From: Alligator mississippiensis
Taxonomy: Eukaryota; Chordata; Crocodylia; Alligatoridae
Direction: 5' to 3'
Assembly: GCF_030867095.1 (NCBI RefSeq)
Contig: NC_081828.1
Span: 51,809,434 to 51,873,433 of the forward strand
Length of the DNA: 64,000 nt
Part shown: positions 22,976 to 33,826 of the stretch, one piece after another
Numbering within the stretch: position 1 is the stretch's first letter
How the letters are laid out: the number at the start of each line of letters is the position of its first letter
Notes under the pieces: model-generated
What the model saw: only the letters and a program-made list of their open reading frames with translations
Told to the model about the DNA's origin: nothing
Databases searched by the model: none
Made by a program: the position numbers and the translations under genes

Positions 22976-24291
22976 TGAGCTGTGGGCGTTTCTGCCTCCT
23001 GACATGTACTACATGTCCACCATAAGAGTCTATACTGCTACTAAACTTTCATAGGTGTTTCTTAAAGGTAGCTTGGATATGATAAAGGAGCATAGTCTTA
23101 CATAATCTGCTTTTAGATGCCTTATACTGAACTGATTTGAAAGAAGCATGAACCCTAACTTGAAGCTAGTGCATAGAGTGTTTTTGCCATTCTTGTGCCA
23201 AGACAGTACACAGCATAGCTTCCAGCAGCTCCCCAGGTTTCAGTCTGGGGCTGGGAACTTCATATTGCCCTCTCACTGTGAGATTGCTGAGCTAGGACTG
23301 GCTGGGGCCCCTTGGCCTGGAATTGTCAAGAATTGAAACTGAAGTGATCTTCAGACATATGTGAGATTCTCTCTCACAATAGGATGCTACCTGAGCTACT
23401 GATTTTTGGGTCACCGTACTGTACCTTTCCGATTAGTTTTTGTTTCACACAAGGTTGAGTAGTTTATTGAAAGATCCATCTTCTTCCCTTTTTTTTCCTG
23501 AAGAAGTGGCCTTTGCTTTTGCAGTACTTAAATAGTGTGTACCTGAAGAAGATATTCAGTAGCACAGTGACAGAACATTTACATAGCTACCCTGTGAAGA
23601 ATGGAGTGCAGTTCTCACTTTCCTATCCCTTTGCTATCTTAAGACTCTTGGAGGAATCAGATATTTCATATTGTTCTATTTCTTGAAAACTGACAAGAAG
23701 ATGACAGCCCTGATCCAGGACTTCCCCATTTATTCCACAAGAAGCCATAACGACAGTCTGCCCTGCTGTTTTATTATACTGATTTTTTTCCCCTCAGAAT
23801 GCCTGCTTGTGTCATCTTAAAGACTTGGCAACTCTAATTTAATTACCCCAGCATCATGAAGGACAGAAGTGTTAAAAGCAAGTGTATTACCTATAATTCT
23901 ATACACAGTTCCACTAATATGCCATCGTCTACTTCAATTAGCCCAAATTCCTCCATTCATGTCTAGCTGCAACAAAAATCACATGCAGTGGTCTGGAGGG
24001 AGGTAGTCGAGGGACAGAGCCCACACCTCACTGTTCTGATACTTTTCATAGTGAAGCATCTGCTTGCACACTTAAAAAATCCCCAGTTATTTCCAGTGTT
24101 CCTGTTATTCTAGGAACTAGATTCACTGGACTCATTACAACCATCTCTTCACTAGTCTAGAGGTGACTTCTTTATCCACAGATGGGGGGAGACCATGTCC
24201 TGATTCAATGGCATTCATTTTTAATTGTGGAATCTTGCTGGAATAGTGTCTTGACAAAAGGGTTGGTAAGACTGATGTGCTACAAGCTTCT
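22976..24291 (+). other. Possible former 3' UTR and spacer
   Basis: Sequence after the CEP350-like tail. It may be the old 3' UTR of that gene followed by the normal CEP350-QSOX1 spacer. No further coding signal or clear repeats. Confidence 0.35.
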
Positions 24292-25041
24292 TGTGCAGGC
24301 CGGGCGCAAACCCGGGCCCTTTGTCACGCTGCACGCGGGCTGTGGCTGGCAGCCCGGGCACGCCGGGTCGGAGAGGGTGGGCGCCGAGCTAGAATTAGGC
24401 ACAAAACACTTAATGGTTGATTTTAAGATTGTTTACTTACACCGAGATGGTCGCAGTGCAGGCTGAAAACTTGCTTGAGTTGCGGTTACAAACAGAAAAC
24501 ACGAACAATCACGTGGAGTTTGCTAGGCTCCACGCAGACAGAACTCCGGATGTCCAGGACAAGCGCGCCTCAAAACTCGTCGATATGTCTTATAAAAGGT
24601 TACCGCTCGAAGACGGGAAGAGGTGGGCGGTGGATCAGGCCGCCAAACTCCTCTGAATAACACACAGGGTTTCTATGACCCTGCCGCATACCCAGAGTCC
24701 CCACGAGATGGATGTGGAGTCCTCTTCGGCTTGGGCGGAAACTGCTCAAGCCTCTTATACGGCTGGCAGGCCAATCGCTAGCCGCCACGTGGGAATAATT
24801 TAGCACTAGCCAATAGCGGGACACTAATTTGCATTCGAAGAGCAGGAACTCTTTGCACCGTGCATTTCTGTGCTGCAAAGGGAAATGCACCCTGCAAAGA
24901 CAACTGCAAAGTGGCGGGAACTCTCTCCTTTGCACACGGGTTCTCTGTGCAGCAAAACTCCACCATGCAATGAAGCTGCAATCCCACGGGGATAATTCTG
25001 GTGCCGAAGCACACACAAAATCAGACCTTTGGGTCACGACA
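24292..25041. mobile_element. Solo LTR of an LTR retroelement (fossil)
   Basis: 750-bp block beginning TGTGCAGGCC and ending GTCACGACA, flanked by the 5-bp direct repeat CTTCT (24287-24291 and 25042-25046). That is the signature of a solo LTR. It is far richer in CpG than its surroundings, suggesting a fairly recent insertion. A TATAAAAG motif near 24592 and a TATAAGAGG motif on the other strand leave the orientation open. No internal coding region is present. Family (Gypsy-like or endogenous retrovirus) not determined. Confidence 0.8.
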
Positions 25042-25046
25042 CTTCT

Positions 25047-26831
25047 CACATTGGGGCTTTCAAAGGAGTCAAGGGAATTAGGTGTCCTGTTCCGACTGAA
25101 ATTCAGTGGAAGTTAAGCATCTTAAACTGCTTTGAAAATCCCTTTCATAGATTCTCATTACAATGTTCTCATGGTCTTCACTTTCCTTATCAGCTGAGCT
25201 TGTGAAACTGGACTGGCTGATTTTATTTTTACTTCCCATGCTTTAGTTCTTGCTGCTCCACTTGGGTTTCTAACTCTATGCAGCATTGCTTCAGGTGTTG
25301 TTCTGTTCCAAAAATACTATGGTAGTGCTCTGCTTGCTAGTAAAAAAAATCTCCCACTCCAACTGACAGACCTGCACCTCTGCTTGGACCCTCAAGAGTC
25401 AAACTAGATTCTCTTCATCATTATGTTTTAACATAGGTGGTGCAAAACAAAGGTTGTGACAGGTGTAGACTGCAGATCTGGCAGCCTGGGGAAGTTGGAG
25501 ATGGGCAATGGAAGAGGTTTCTTGTATCTGGATGTGAGTGGCAGTTGGTAGGCATTGTTGGGATGAACAGAAAGCTTTGCTTTTCTGGGGGTTTAGGCAG
25601 GGAATTGGTGGTAGGAGGGAGCTGAAGTTCATGGGTTTGGGGTGTTGTATGGGGAGCCCTATTTGTGGGTTGTCCATTTATTGTAAACCACTTTGAGCCT
25701 TTTGAATAGAGCAGTATATAAATCTAAAAATAAATTAAAAAAAAAAAAAGCAAGAAAAAAAGCTGACTAAAGTCCTAGCAATGCTTGCGGTCCCCACTTT
25801 CTTGAAACTGCACCGTGAATGACACCTACTTAATAAACCCATTGCTTTCCAAGGGTTTACAGAAGTGTCGGTGACTGGAACTTCTAAAGTAATTTTGGCA
25901 TCTGTGGCAGATACTGAGTGTTCCTTAATGTCTAGGCCTTATAACATCTGTACTGCCAGAACTGCAGCTACAACCTGCAGTTTCAGCATAACTGCTGTTG
26001 TGACATAAACAGAGCCTATGCTGACTGTTTGTAATGGAGAAAATGCAACTGTAAATTCTATCTGATGAGGGGTGAGTTCAGGGCTGCAGAAATAGGGATT
26101 TTAGCATTTCTCAGTGTGCAGGCTTAGCTCTACTGCCCCCTTGCACATTGAATTCCACTGTAAGGCCTCCACTGTAAAGTCTCTTTACCTGTGTTAGTAC
26201 TGCACTTTGTCCCATGGGTTCTGGCTCTCCACTGGGAACTTTTAGCATTACCATAAAACAAATGATTATTCAGAAATATTTTATCTCTCTGGAAGGAAAT
26301 CTGTACATAGTCACCAGACCATAATATTTATAAATCCTCAAGGGACTTACCCATACTGCTAAAGGGAAGAAAATGCAAATCATGATGTGGGATCACTGTT
26401 TAATTCCCGAGCTTGGAACTAGTACTTGGGCTTAGTTTTACTCTAAAATGTGCAAATGTAAAGGGCCAGGGGAATTGTATCTTTGTGTCCACAGGCCCTC
26501 CCTTCCAAAATGGTGCAGTTTATAGGCATGCAACTGTTGCAAACATAAAATTGTACAAAGGACACTGAAGTCTCAGCACTCACCACAGTAGGGTGGCCCT
26601 TAGTTCCAGCACAGAGGGGTGTGTAAGAAGCAGGAAAAGCTCCAGACAAGAGTATTTTTGAGGTTTGTATAAGCAACCTGAAGAGGAGTGGTGGCAACCC
26701 CTGGCAGTGGTAAGGAGTGATGGACATGCATGGTGGAGCAGCAGCGAGGGGTGGTGGTTACCCCTGGTGGAGAAGATGGCAGAGCAATGACCCCCAGCAG
26801 CAGAGTGCTGGTAAACTTTGGTATGGGCCAC
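25047..26831. other. Spacer without recognised genes
   Basis: Mixed-composition sequence with an A-rich run at 25737-25770 (AAATAAATTAAAAAAAAAAAA), possibly the tail of a retroposed sequence whose start I could not define. No conserved coding frame. Confidence 0.4.
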
Positions 26832-28371
26832 TGTAACAGGTTGCCTTCCCCAGCACCATCTTCCCTGTTATCCATGCCCTATGTGGGGCACCCTTGGAGT
26901 TCCCGTTAAGGTTTCTTGTGTCCTGCTCTCTATTCGCCTGCCACGTCTTGATGGAAAAAATTGTTATACTGATGTTCTTGTAAGCGGGAGACTGCCTATT
27001 ATATTTTATATGTTGGGGTCTTCCACCCCCACAGGCCTTGACCCCTTGCCTTTCTCTAGCTAGGCCTCCTCATCTAAACCCACCAAACAGGGTTTGACTC
27101 TGAGGCTCTAGCCCTTTTCTTCATCTTGAGGCTCATGACCCTCCTTTCTGCTCTAGTTTGGTGCCCAGCCTCCCTGGCCCAGAGGCCCAGACACCAGCCC
27201 CCACAGCCAGGAGGCTGCAAGTTCAAGGCCAGGGAATGGTCCTGAACCCATGCTGTCCTAGGCCACAAAACAACCCCCCCCCCAAAGTTGTACCTCAGGG
27301 GCACCAGATCACCCCAGCCTTTTAGGATTGTGCCTTCTGGTGCTGGGGTCTGTAACCCTCCCAAAATCCTGTACCCACACTGGCACCAGGGCCCATGTAC
27401 CCTGAATACTGTGCCTTCTCTGGCACCAGGGTCAGTACACCCCAGATCCTGTGCCCACACGGGCACCAGGCCCCCATGGTGTAGTGGGGTCCCAGTGAGG
27501 CCTCTTCCTTCCCCATTAGCCTCACCCAAACTGTCAGTGTTATTCAAAAAAACACCATAAACAGTCTGTCCATGGGCTATAACCGCCACCAAAGAAATAT
27601 GATCAAAGAAGGCAGCACACCAGCTTACGTTTACTCAGGGGTCATGCTTGTGCTCCCCACCATCGGCTACCATCCTTCCTCTGGGGTTGCAGCTGCTTCT
27701 CTGGGTTCCTCAGTAGTTCCTTCAGCCTTTGGACTGCTCACCCAGCCTCTCTGTAGAACTCTCACACACACTCCTTCTCCCTTGGCTGCCAGGCCTTCAA
27801 CTGCTGCCCAGCCCAGGGCTTTTATAGTCCTGGCCTGCCTGCTTCTGGTCACCTGACCAACTGGCCTGGCTCAACTTTTAACCCCTACCTTACCAGCGTG
27901 CTGTGCCCAGAAAGTCCTGATCTTAAAGGGGCTGACCTGTCTTCTGGTAACAGGGCTAGGGTTTCCTGTTCCTGTCCCCCTCTCTTCTCTTTCATCTGGG
28001 GTCTTTCCTTCCCCTCTGAACCCTTGACCTACCTTCTGGTAACAGGGCCAAGGTTCCCTATTATAGCCACCCCACCCAGCACTTGCCATTTTGGCTGGTA
28101 TAGGTAGTAAATTCCCTGGAGTAGAATGGCAACCCCCTGGTAGTGTGGGCATTTCTACAGGGTATCCTTCCGACACTGTACCTACCACTTTTGGCTGGCA
28201 TAGGTGGATGAGCCCCTAGACAGTAGCCCTGGGTTAGGTCATAGTTCCCCTGGGTTGGTTTACCACTTACTGAGATTGTTAACGTTGTGGTTCCGGCTAA
28301 CATTTAACAGATGAGGTTTTCTTTAGGCTTATGTGTATGTCTTTTTTCCCACTGTAATAAACCCTGTTACA
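26832..28371. mobile_element. Possible LTR-like element (TGTAACAGG...CCTGTTACA)
   Basis: 1.54-kb block with perfect inverse ends ACTGTAACAGG / CCTGTTACAGT, C-rich interior, and an AATAAA close to the right end. An internal direct repeat (CTTCTGGTAACAGGGC near 27940 and 28032) is present. I found no flanking target duplication. It may be an old LTR, a composite, or another transposon type. Confidence 0.4.
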
Positions 28372-28897
28372 GTTTAATGTTTTCTTGTGAGTGGTGAAAA
28401 CCGAGTCCAAGCCAAATTTGCAAGTTTCCTTAGATGAAGCAGCTTTAATAGGATTTTAGGGCAGTACATTATCATCTTTTTATCCTATCAGAACCTTTGG
28501 CTTTATACAAAGTATCCAGGCTTTTCCTACTACCTTAAAAAAATCTAGAAACAACTTGACTGCCCCTTATCTCAGGGACTTTCCATTTCTATTGAGTGTG
28601 TATAATGCTGTCCTGCTTACCTCTGTGCTCCAGGATATACATATTAAAGGAGCTGTCACAATAGAACAACTCCCAGTTCATGCAACTGTAGGTTTAACTA
28701 AATTTCTTACAGTACCCAAGCATCATCAGAGTCCAGGTCAGTTTGACATAACTACTTTTTCTAAACCACTCCTAGCACTTAATGCAGTTTTCCCTGCATA
28801 GGAATAACAAAGAAGTGTTCATGCAATATGTTTAAGAACACAATTGGATCCATACAACCCTTGCTCTTTCATTATCTGAAACACAAACTCACTGGGG

Positions 28898-29219
28898 GGG
28901 CCAGCGAGAATTGGGGGAGGCTCTGTTCCCTCGGGCACCACCTGGGGTTACTAGAAATAATGGCCACAAATTATTAGAAAGAAGGTTCAGACTGGACATC
29001 AAGAGGCATTACTTTACAGTTAGGGCTGCCAGGCTCTGGAATGGGCTCCCAAGTGAAGTTGTACTCTCTCCTACCTTTGGGGTCTTCAAGAGGAGGCTGG
29101 ACAGAGATTTGGCTGGGGTGATACGACTGTGGCACCCATTCCTGCCCAGGGCAGGGGGTCAGACCTGGTGACTTGTTTAGGTCCCTTCCGACCCTAAGCA
29201 CTATGAAACTATGAAATTA
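28898..29219 (+). mobile_element. CR1 LINE 3' fragment
   Basis: End of the CR1 ORF2 (PPGVTRNNGHKLLERRFRLD, LWNGLPSEVVLSPTFGVFKR) and 3' UTR ending CTATGAAACTATGAAATT. 5'-truncated and distinct from the subfamily at 19986. Confidence 0.93.
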
Positions 29220-29540
29220 TCCGGTACTAGGAAAACTCTATGACTAATTACCAGCCATTTGACAGAAACTTTTTTAGTATCAACAAATTTAGCAATTTCC
29301 TTTCTGTAGATTGCTCAGATAACTATGCAATTGTGTCAAGTTGTTGTTGGCTGACCCTTACATACCCACATCTAGAGATGCAGCACTGGTGATAACATTT
29401 TCTCTCGGTTCTCTTCTTTCAGATCTATCAGCACTCTCAGAAGAAACAAACTGTTCTTTGGAAACAAATATTTTGGTTGGATGAGCATTTATAACTAGAA
29501 GAGTCTGATGGATCAGTTGGAAGTCAACCAGATGACTTAA

Positions 29541-30143
29541 AGCAGACATATGCAGTTCTCATGGTTAAGGATAACCATAGTCCTCCCTTTCCCCACTTTC
29601 CATTCTCCCCCTTTCCCTGCCACCTACTTGTCTCACATCAGTTGTCTCCCATCCCCTCTGATCCTCGCTGCCAGGCATTTGCATTTTCACAGACCTGCAT
29701 TTTGCATATTGGCTTCTATTCCACCCAGGAAAGCACACAAAATATCAGTAGACTCTCCCTGTGCCTGAAGAAGGGTGTTTGTGCACAATAGCTTGCAAAG
29801 AACAATTTTTTTTCCAACTACAGGAAACCCTTGGTATTCATGGGTTCAGCATTTGCAGTTTCAAATATTCACAAACGCTGAACCTGCATTTTAAATACAC
29901 TTTAAATACTCCTCGGGAGCTCTGCACTTGCTCCTGCCATCGCTGCCATCGCCATGCCACCCCCTGGGGGCACTGTGTTGATGAACGCAGACAGTGTTCA
30001 TGAATGCAGTGCCCTATTCATGGATTTCACCATTTGCGGGGATCACGAGAATGTAACCCCCGTGAATGGCGAGGGTTACCTGTATTTAGTTGGTCCAATA
30101 AAAGATATCATATTTACCCAAAGAACCTTGTCTGTCCACATGA
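29541..30143. repeat. Fold-back repeat containing a nested pogo-type MITE
   Basis: Outer element related to those at 4378 and 13178: CCTGAAGAAGGGTGTTTGTG near 29765 and AAAGATATCATATTTACCCA near 30100. It is flanked by ATGACTTAA on both sides (near 29532 and 30142). Split by the element at 29821-30082. Confidence 0.65.
29821..30082. mobile_element. Nested pogo/Tigger-like MITE, TA target duplication
   Basis: 262 bp starting CAGGAAACCC and ending GGGTTACCTG, flanked by TA on both sides. Sub-terminal stretches are also inverted (TTGGTATTCATGGG and CCGTGAATGGCGAGG). TA duplication plus CAGG-type ends is typical of the pogo/Tigger branch of Tc1/mariner. Confidence 0.8.
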
Positions 30144-32900
30144 CTTAAGAAAACTTGAAAGCACTAGCCTTTGTTGCACATTGTTCCTTTCAGCTTTTCT
30201 TTTGCACTATTCCAGCAAGCCATTTTCAGCATTCTGGAAGACTGTCTATTTATTTTGGTTTTGACCATGACCATTTATGTATGTAGACAAATACAAGCCA
30301 AACTAATGTAAAGGTGCTGTAGGGTTTCCTCAGAGCTTGCAAGCTCAATTGGGGTGTTTGCAGTCTTGGGACAAGGATCTGCAGCCGGCTGTGCACACAG
30401 AATGCACAGCTGTATCTCCAGAGCAGGAAACCTGGGAAAAAACCAGGGGAGACTAGCTTGGGAGAGGGTAGCTGAAGCTGTGGGGAGACGGGCTGTTTCT
30501 GAGGGGGCTGCTACCAGGACAGTTGCTTCTGAGAGGATGACTGGCAGAAGAATTGTGACTGAGTGAGCTGCTACTGAGGGCAGAAGAGCCACCAGCTAAT
30601 GAGTACCCAGGATTGCCTGGTATCCTTTACTAAAGGAGCAGGGGTTGTGCAAACAGGTTCCCCTCCTCATTCTTAAGATCCCTGGGTGCAGGAAGTCACT
30701 GGAGGGAATCAGGGACAGGGGTTACTAGAGCAGGTTTTCTGGGAAAGCTAGAGAAATTATCAGGGAATCACAGCTGTGGGAGCTCCAGCAGAGAGCTCAA
30801 TAAAGTACAGCCAAGAAGGGGCACTCCAGGTGCCAACCACAGGGAAGCTGCCTTGGGAAGTGTCTGGGGGATGGTGTGAGTGATTGCAGGCATCCAGGAA
30901 AGACTGAACAAGGGAAGAAACCCTGGTCTCTGGAGCAGCCACACCTGAAGTCCTGACAGGCACCCCCATCTTCTGTCCAGATGACGGCATTGCCACTCCT
31001 CTTCTGAGGCAGAGGGAGCACCGCTCCCTGGGGCTCTGCTGCAGCCTCTCCACAGCAGAACTACTTTGCTGCGGGTAGAGTGATTTTGTGGAGACTTGGC
31101 TGATTAAGTGTACATACCTGTTATAAGTTGCCTGAGTGTTAAAGCTGATAACATAATTACTTTTGTTATATGATGAGCATTTGCTTTATCTGATGGTATA
31201 GATTATTATTGAGCTCATTGAAAATATTTTATTTATCATTTATGGGATGTTGAATTTGTCAATCTCTCAGTTATTATAAATTATTGTAAATAGTTATTTA
31301 ATGTGTGGTCTGGTGTGGGGAAGACCACGGGTGAGCACTCCAATGAGTGGTGGCTCCCAGCCTGTAGATGGAGTGGGAGCAGACAAGACCTATTGGCACC
31401 CCAGGATCCCAAAAATGTGGACGTGGCTGTGGGTAGCGTCGCCGCCAGGGTTGCACTAAGAACTTCTGAACAGAAGTAGAACATGTAGGAAATGAATCAG
31501 CCAAACAAAGTGTGGCCTATCATTTGCTGCTGTTTGACAGCAAGTTGTACAACAACCTGAATTATAACAAAATATAGTTAGTGCTCCTGAATAATAAATG
31601 GTGTGACTGAGCCAGAGCCTAGCTTTCTTAAGATGGTAGGAAAGGGTTGCCTCCTTAAAATCCCTCAAACTAAAGGCTTGCTTCATGGTCATACCCTCCC
31701 TGGAATGTAGTATTTTACATTCTGTTGGAAGTAGTGAACAACCTAGGAGGACTGGGAGTTGCCTGAAATAATTAAGTGGTTAAGGACTGAATAATGCTTT
31801 TCTTTCTTCTGTTTTTTTATGACCTTTTTCAGAACTAATCCAATCAGGGTGGAGCTCTTGACTTACTTGAAAGTTGACCAAGTAATCAAGGAATGTAGAA
31901 AATAAATCAAAAGGGTAATGTGCTAAAAATGCATAAGAAAGAAACCTAGCTGTTTGTGCATGTGTTAGCCTATGATTGGATGGCTCAAAGAATGATGTGT
32001 GTTTTCAGAGGAACTTTGGACTTGTGTACCCTGACATTTATCACCTGTCAAGTAGCTTGATTGGTCAACTGGCAGTGAATAAAGCCTATTTGGTTTATAT
32101 TCATAGCTGAAACTGCAGGAGTGGGGCTGAAAGAAGTATTCCTAGAACTCAAAACAATATATCTGCTTCCTGTTTGTGAATTTGCTTTTTGGCTGCCCCA
32201 GCTTCTCAGTAGGGAAGAAGATGACAATAATAGACATGGTTTGGGAACAAAGACAGTAATGACAACACTAAGGTCATGCAGTGCTAAAACATGGATTTAT
32301 GTACCCTGCTGATTCCCCTTAGCATGTTTGTATTTTGCTGTGTATGACAAAGATACAGGACAGCGAATCTGCAGTGCGGGTGGCTGAATTGCTTCCTGCC
32401 GGGGTTCCTCCATATCTCTGAGTTTCCCACCTTTGGGGGTGGCAAAGGCCAAGACTGATCACCATCTAATATCATCCTGCTAAGCTGGTGGGAGTTTAAG
32501 GTCTCCTGTCCAGGCAAGGGCTGTTACCTCATTTAACTACTGAACATGTAAGCGGTTACACATACCTCCTCTGCTAGCTGGTGGGCACGAGGGTCCTTAA
32601 GAAAAGAGGACTCACTTCTCAAGGAGTCAGAGCCCAGGCCCTTGAGGTGAAGCTTTCCAGTAAGCTTTGTTCTTCCCAGCCTACCAAGCTACTCCCTACC
32701 TACATCCCTCTAGTCCAGATGTTACTGTCTTCTCTGTGGGTCGAACCGTCGCCTTTTACAGTGGAGTGAGCACCAACTCCTCTCTGGCACTAACCTCCTC
32801 TTAGTCCCAGGGCAATTCTCTGCCTCAGTGCTGTCCTCAGGGTGCCCCTGTCCTGTCTTACAGGTTGGGCCTCCCCCATCCCCACCCCGAGGAGCTGGCA
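30144..32900. other. Spacer upstream of QSOX1 copy 2
   Basis: No gene recognised. 30340-31080 is G-rich with AATAAA at 30801 and may be an old repeat. 31290-31460 has a GC-rich patch. The rest is AT-rich. Distal regulatory sequence for copy 2 could lie here, but I cannot point to sites. Confidence 0.4.
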
Positions 32901-33588
32901 AGGAGACGCTCCTGCCACAGGCTCGAGTTTCCTCAGTGTTCACATTGCCCCTTCCCTGCTGTGCGGGCTGTACAGCCCCTCTCACACTTCCCAGTGCACA
33001 ATACTGAGAGGGAGGAGGGGGGAATAGGAGACAAGAAGCAGAGGACAAATATTTGCCAGCCGGCAGAGGGAACTTGGGAGAGCGGGTCTGTCCGGGAACT
33101 AATCTCCCCTCGTCGTGAGGGAAGTGCAGGGACGCGCCCTCGCAGCCCTGGAGGTCATGAATGTACCCATGGCCCCTGGCAGGGAGTCGGGGAGCGGCCG
33201 GGCGGGGAGCGGTGCTGGACAGCTCCCAGGCAGCAGGACCGAGCAGGACCCCGCAGAGCTGAGCCCGGAGGCCAGCCGTGCCGCGGGACGGGGCTGGGAG
33301 CGGCGGCGAGAGCGCAGGCGGGCCCGGGGCCTCCCAGCGGGGAGGAAGCCGGGGAGTGGGGCGGCCTGGGGGCTCCCCAGACCTCGGGTCCAGGCCGGCG
33401 GAGCCCTCGCTTCCCCCTCGGCCCGCCCGGCACCAGGGGCACAGCCGAGGCAGGGGCCGGGGCCGGGCCCGGGCCGGCTCCGGGCGGGGCGGGGCGGGGC
33501 GGGGCGGGCGCTGCTCCCGCGACTCCTCCCCGCCGGCCGGGCCCGGAGCGAGCGGCACTCGGCGGCGGGCGAGCGGGCGGCACGGAGC

Positions 33589-33826
33589 ATGGCGCGGGTC
33601 CTGCTGCTGGCGCTGGTGCTGGCGGTCGCCCTGCCCGGGGCGCGGCCCCAGCCCGAGGCCGGCCTGTACTCGGCGGCGGACCCGGTGGTGCTGCTGCGGG
33701 CCGAGACGCTGGGGCGCAGCGTGCTCAACTCCAGCAGCGCCTGGGCCGTGGAGTTCTACGCCTCCTGGTGCGGGCACTGCAAGCGCTTCGCCCCCACGTG
33801 GCTGGCGCTGGCCGCAGACATCCTGG
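33589..33826 (+). CDS. QSOX1: QSOX1 copy 2 exon 1 (coding part)
   Basis: Signal peptide, LYSAADPVVLLRAETL, a likely N-glycosylation site (N47-S-S), and the catalytic motif FYASWCGHCKRFAPTW. Donor CTGG|GTGAGT, phase 1. Confidence 0.96.

Noticed and set aside
26832-28371. Confident call of a solo LTR
   Set aside because: Inverse TG...CA ends exist but no target duplication flanks them, so it is kept only as a low-confidence feature.
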